This document shows, piece after piece, positions 60,225 to 64,000 of a stretch of 64,000 nucleotides of DNA (position 1 is the first letter of the stretch; every line of letters begins with the position of its first letter). The stretch covers positions 1 to 64,000 of the forward strand of contig CACHUY010000001.1 of the NCBI GenBank assembly GCA_902583295.1, given 5' to 3'. The stretch is from an uncultured Pelagibacteraceae bacterium (GTDB taxonomy: Bacteria > Pseudomonadota > Alphaproteobacteria > Pelagibacterales > Pelagibacteraceae). The notes beneath the pieces are model-generated. The model did not search any database and was not told the origin of the DNA. It worked only from the letters and a program-made list of their open reading frames with translations. The translations under genes were made by a program, and so were the position numbers.

Positions 60225-60554
60225 ATGATGAAAGCATACATAATGGGAAACTACACTGAAAAAGCATTTCAGGGTTTTTTAAAAGATCCTAAAACTGACA
60301 GAAAAGCAGTTGTAGAACAATTAACAAAAGCTATGGGTGGAACAATGCATAGTATGGATATCGTGCGTGGTTCATATGATTTTGTAGTTGTTAATGAATT
60401 AAATACATTTGAGGATTTTGCAGCGGTTAAGCTTGTTGTAGAAGCTTCAGGTGCAGTTAAGAACTTAACTATGTTAGAGGCTATTGATTTTAATAAAGCC
60501 ACAACTAGAGCAAGTGAAGTTGCTTCAGGTGCTTACAAGGCTCCAGGACAATAG
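60225..60554 (+). CDS. GYD-domain protein
   Basis: MGNYTEKAFQGFLKDPKTDRKAVVEQLTKAMGGTMHSMDIVRGSYDFVVV; strong AGGAGG SD. Confidence 0.8.
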   Translation: MMKAYIMGNYTEKAFQGFLKDPKTDRKAVVEQLTKAMGGTMHSMDIVRGSYDFVVVNELNTFEDFAAVKLVVEASGAVKNLTMLEAIDFNKATTRASEVASGAYKAPGQ

Positions 60555-60564
60555 TTAAGATCAA

Positions 60565-60912
60565 TTATTTTTTGTCGTTATCGACAACTAAGCAGATTTC
60601 TGATTTAGTCAGAAATCTGCGACCTGTTCCATTGTCTAATGAGAACATGCCACCTATTCCTTTAACAGCATCAATAGTTAAATCTGTATGTTTCCACTTT
60701 TCATATTGATCACCATTCATATAAAAAGGAACACCACCTATTTCACCTAATTTAACGTCATTATCTCCTAGAGGAAACTCACCTTCCTGAAAACACATTG
60801 GTGCACTACCATCACAGCAGCCTCCAGATTGATGAAACATTAATTTTTCACCATATTTACCCTGAAGTTCAGATAACAAATTTAACGCTGAATTAGTTGC
60901 AGATACTTTCAT
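60565..60912 (-). CDS. DUF779 family protein
   Basis: HQSGGCCDGSAPMCFQEGEF; downstream of ALDH; start trimmed to MKVSATN (upstream ATG lies in a hairpin). Confidence 0.85.
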   Translation of the reverse strand: MKVSATNSALNLLSELQGKYGEKLMFHQSGGCCDGSAPMCFQEGEFPLGDNDVKLGEIGGVPFYMNGDQYEKWKHTDLTIDAVKGIGGMFSLDNGTGRRFLTKSEICLVVDNDKK

Positions 60913-60963
60913 TTTTAAAGTCCGGCCCATGATTTAGAATCATGGGCCAGTATATATTATTTA

Positions 60964-62697
60964 TTAAAAGAAGCCTAATTTTTGCTCAGCATAAGAAACA
61001 TGCAAGTTCTTATTCTGTCTGTAATGATTAAGCATCATTTTATGAGTTTCTCTTCCTACACCTGATTGTTTGTAACCACCAAACGGAGAGTGAGCTGGAT
61101 AAGCATGATAACAATTTGTCCATACTATTCCTGCTTGTATTGCTCTACCCATTCTGTATGCAATATTTCCATTTCTAGTCCAAACACCTGCACCTAAACC
61201 ATAAAGTGTATCATTAGCAATTTCTAATGCCTCTGCTTCATCTTTAAATTTAATTACAGATACAACAGGTCCAAAAATTTCCTCTTGAGAAATTCTCATT
61301 GAGTTGTCAGCTTCAAAAATAGTTGGTTGGATATAGTTTCCTTTTTCCAAACCGCTATTTAATTTACCAACATCTCCTCCTGCAAGAACTTTAGCACCTT
61401 CTTTTTTACCAAGATCTAGATATGATTTGATTTTTTCCATTTGCTCAACCGAAGCTTGAGCTCCAATCATTGTTTCCATTTTTAATGGATTATCTTGGAT
61501 AACAGCTTTTGTTCTAGCAATACATTTTTCCATGAATTTATCATAAATAGATTCTTGGACTAATGCTCTACTTGGACAAGTACAAACCTCACCCTGGTTT
61601 AAGTTGAACATTACAAAACCTTCAACACACTTATCTAAGAAATCATCATCTTTATCCATGATGTCCTCAAAGAAAATGTTAGGAGATTTTCCACCTAACT
61701 CAAGTGTAATTGGAATAATGTTTTGTGCAGCATACTGCATGATCAGTCTTCCAGTTGTAGTTTCCCCAGTAAATGCAACTTTAGCAACTCTTTTTGATGA
61801 AGCTAAAGGTTTTCCTGCTTCTAAACCAAAACCACTAACAATGTTTACAACTCCTGGAGGTAATAAATCCCCAATTAATTCCATCATAACCATAATTGAT
61901 GCTGGGGTTTGTTCTGCTGGTTTAAGAACTGAACAATTTCCGGCAGCTAAAGCTGGAGCTAATTTCCACGTAGCCATTAATAATGGGAAGTTCCACGGTA
62001 CTATTTGAGCTACAACTCCCAAAGGCTCAGGGATATTGTAAGAGTATTGAGAATTACTTATTTCAGCAACAGATCCTTCTTCTGCTCTAATTACTCCAGC
62101 AAAATATCTCCAGTGATCAATAACTAAAGCTATGTCTGCAGCCATACATTCTCTAATTGGTTTACCGTTGTCTAAGCATTCAGCAACTGCAAGCATGTCT
62201 TTATTTTGCTCAAGAACATCTGCTATTTTGTTAAGGATAACTGATCTTGTTGTAATATCTGTTTTCCCCCATTCTGGAAAAGCTGCATGTGCTGCATCTA
62301 ATGCTGCTTCAACATCTTTTTCATTTGATCTAGCAACAGAACAGATAATTTCATTTGATATCGGACTTGGATTATCAAAATATTTGCCCGATAGAGGCTC
62401 TACAAATTTCCCATTAATGTAGTTTCCATATTTTGCTTTATAAGGAAAATCTACTTTTAAATGAGATGTGTCTAGAGCTGATGACACCTTTAATGCTTCT
62501 GCACTCATTTTTTTTACTCCTCTTGTTTTATTAGACTTGATATTATTAGATCTTCTAGATTTTTTTAAAGGTTTCTTAGTCGCAGACTTTTTTGTCCTAA
62601 CTTTTTTTGTCTTAACCTTTTTTTTAGTTTTTATTTTTCTAGAAGTTTTGACTAATTTCTTTTTTTTCTTTTTGGTTTTTTTAATTTTCTTAACCAT
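60964..62697 (-). CDS. NAD-dependent aldehyde dehydrogenase, possible lysine-rich N-terminal extension
   Basis: [56 protein letters not shown]. Confidence 0.92.
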   Translation of the reverse strand: MVKKIKKTKKKKKKLVKTSRKIKTKKKVKTKKVRTKKSATKKPLKKSRRSNNIKSNKTRGVKKMSAEALKVSSALDTSHLKVDFPYKAKYGNYINGKFVEPLSGKYFDNPSPISNEIICSVARSNEKDVEAALDAAHAAFPEWGKTDITTRSVILNKIADVLEQNKDMLAVAECLDNGKPIRECMAADIALVIDHWRYFAGVIRAEEGSVAEISNSQYSYNIPEPLGVVAQIVPWNFPLLMATWKLAPALAAGNCSVLKPAEQTPASIMVMMELIGDLLPPGVVNIVSGFGLEAGKPLASSKRVAKVAFTGETTTGRLIMQYAAQNIIPITLELGGKSPNIFFEDIMDKDDDFLDKCVEGFVMFNLNQGEVCTCPSRALVQESIYDKFMEKCIARTKAVIQDNPLKMETMIGAQASVEQMEKIKSYLDLGKKEGAKVLAGGDVGKLNSGLEKGNYIQPTIFEADNSMRISQEEIFGPVVSVIKFKDEAEALEIANDTLYGLGAGVWTRNGNIAYRMGRAIQAGIVWTNCYHAYPAHSPFGGYKQSGVGRETHKMMLNHYRQNKNLHVSYAEQKLGFF

Positions 62698-62810
62698 TTA
62701 TATAAATGAAATTAAAAACCTATTAAAAGGACTTGTAAACAAAACAATTGTGTCTTCAATCCTTGGTTGTATTTATTATCTTGTTAAATAATGATAAAAT
62801 TATTTAATTT

Positions 62811-63251
62811 CTAATTACCTATTTTGGACAATTTTTTTTTTAATTTTTTAGAAAGTCTGGAGAACCATTCTTTTTCTTTTCCTGAATCAGGTAATACTTC
62901 TCCGTACTCGATCATTTGAGATGGAGGTAAATCAATAATATAAACCCAAACTTGGGTTTTATCTAATTTAGAATTTTTAATTAAAGTATCTCTTAGATCG
63001 GATATTAATTTATCTTTAATTTTTTTTGGTCTACCAGCTCTAATTTGACCAAGTAAAAATAATGAAGGCTCTTTAATTTTTTTGCCTCCCATGAAATGAT
63101 TATTTTTTTTTGTTTTATTAAATATTACTTGAGCAAAATAAGTATTTGCTCCAGTTACAAGATTATGAACCTTAGTAATTCCCTCTGCTAAATTTTTTTG
63201 CTCTTTAGAACTTAAATTAAAATTTGAATTAGTGACGATATAAGTTGGCAT
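62811..63251 (-). CDS. Tautomerase/MIF-superfamily-like protein
   Basis: MPTYIVTNSNFNLSSKEQKNLAEGITKVHNLVTGANTYFAQVIF. Confidence 0.6.
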   Translation of the reverse strand: MPTYIVTNSNFNLSSKEQKNLAEGITKVHNLVTGANTYFAQVIFNKTKKNNHFMGGKKIKEPSLFLLGQIRAGRPKKIKDKLISDLRDTLIKNSKLDKTQVWVYIIDLPPSQMIEYGEVLPDSGKEKEWFSRLSKKLKKKLSKIGN

Positions 63252-63256
63252 AAAAA

Positions 63257-63769
63257 TTAAAATATAGATTTTGAATATTTCTTCCAGTTATTCTGGTAAT
63301 GCTTTGTATTTTCAACTATAGCTTTTTTTTCATCCTCAGTTACTTCTCTTATAACTTTACCAGGTGAGCCAACTACTAATGAGTTGTCAGGTATTTCCTT
63401 ATTTTCTGTTATTAAAGCTTTAGCTCCAATGATGCAGTTTTTTCCAATTTTAGCTTTGTTAAGAATAACAGCGCCAATACCAATCAAACTATTATCACCA
63501 ATAGTACATCCATGAAGCATAACCATATGACCTATAGTTACATCTTTACCAACTTTTAATGGACAACCTGGGTCGGTATGTAAAACACTTCCATCTTGAA
63601 TGTTTGATCCTTCGCCTATAAATATATTTTCAACATCCCCTCTTAAGACTGCATTAAACCAAATACTTGTATTTTTCTCTAAAGTAACATCACCTATTAT
63701 TATTGCATTAGGTGCAACCCAATTTTCGCCAGAATTTTTTGGTTTTTTATCTTTTAAATCGTAAAACAT
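63257..63769 (-). CDS. Gamma-class carbonic anhydrase-like hexapeptide protein
   Basis: NAVLRGDVENIFIGEGSNIQDGSVLHTDPG, TIGHMVMLHGCTIGDNSLIGIGA. Confidence 0.9.
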   Translation of the reverse strand: MFYDLKDKKPKNSGENWVAPNAIIIGDVTLEKNTSIWFNAVLRGDVENIFIGEGSNIQDGSVLHTDPGCPLKVGKDVTIGHMVMLHGCTIGDNSLIGIGAVILNKAKIGKNCIIGAKALITENKEIPDNSLVVGSPGKVIREVTEDEKKAIVENTKHYQNNWKKYSKSIF

Positions 63770-63789
63770 AATTTATATATTACTACATT

Positions 63790-64000
63790 ATGCCTATACA
63801 AACTCCAATATGTGATTTTGGTAAAAAAGCTGTCCCATTTGAACTTAAATCAACTGATGAAAAAATTTTAAAACTTGATGACATAAAAGGTGAAAATGGA
63901 ACTTTAATAATGTTTATCTGTAACCATTGTCCATATGTAAAGGCAGTTACAAAAGATATCGTTGAAGATTGTAATAATTTAAAAAAAATTGGAATAAACT
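63790..64000 (+). CDS. Thioredoxin-like (AhpC/TSA) family protein, partial at window end
   Basis: MPIQTPICDFGKKAVPFELKSTDEKILKLDDIKGENGTLIMFICNHCPYVKAV. Confidence 0.8.
   Translation, partial: MPIQTPICDFGKKAVPFELKSTDEKILKLDDIKGENGTLIMFICNHCPYVKAVTKDIVEDCNNLKKIGIN

Noticed and set aside
61604-62008. 134-aa ORF antisense to ALDH (also 62132-62422 and 62468-62791)
   Set aside because: Shadow ORFs; the 62468 ORF's F/L-rich sequence is simply the complement of the lysine-rich leader.
1-64000. CRISPR array
   Set aside because: No regularly spaced repeat-spacer pattern and no cas genes seen.

Overview
64 kb of very AT-rich, densely packed alphaproteobacterial chromosome. Gene content and codon style look like SAR11/Pelagibacterales (inferred, no search run). 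Most of it is housekeeping: nusG-secE-trnW-tuf-trnG-trnY, rlmB-trnT, nadK, a glucosylglycerate-type compatible-solute synthesis/uptake/hydrolysis cluster, sfsA-map-purBCSQL-bolA-grxD, rpsD, cimA-cysS-nadE-aroG(II)-glmS, prpDBC, nrdAB, a phosphomannomutase, malonyl-CoA decarboxylase, a TRAP transporter, rpoZ, and ALDH-DUF779. The standout is 6.0-10.0 kb. An intact tRNA-Leu(UAA) is followed by two further copies of its 5' half (41 bp with 1 mismatch; 40 bp exact). These delimit two tandem, integrase-less mini-elements of about 1.5 and 2.3 kb. The first carries one outer-membrane beta-barrel-like gene. The second carries an EcoRI-family adenine methyltransferase plus a DUF262-HNH nuclease, a compact R-M/GmrSD-like putative defence pair, bracketed by a separate 35-bp direct repeat. 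Each half-tRNA copy keeps promoter-like sequence at nearly the same spacing, and 11-bp-period direct repeats that could be recombinase arm sites lie near the borders. I propose a cassette array built by repeated insertion into the anticodon region of a tRNA gene, mobilised in trans. All functional claims need homology search and comparative genomics.
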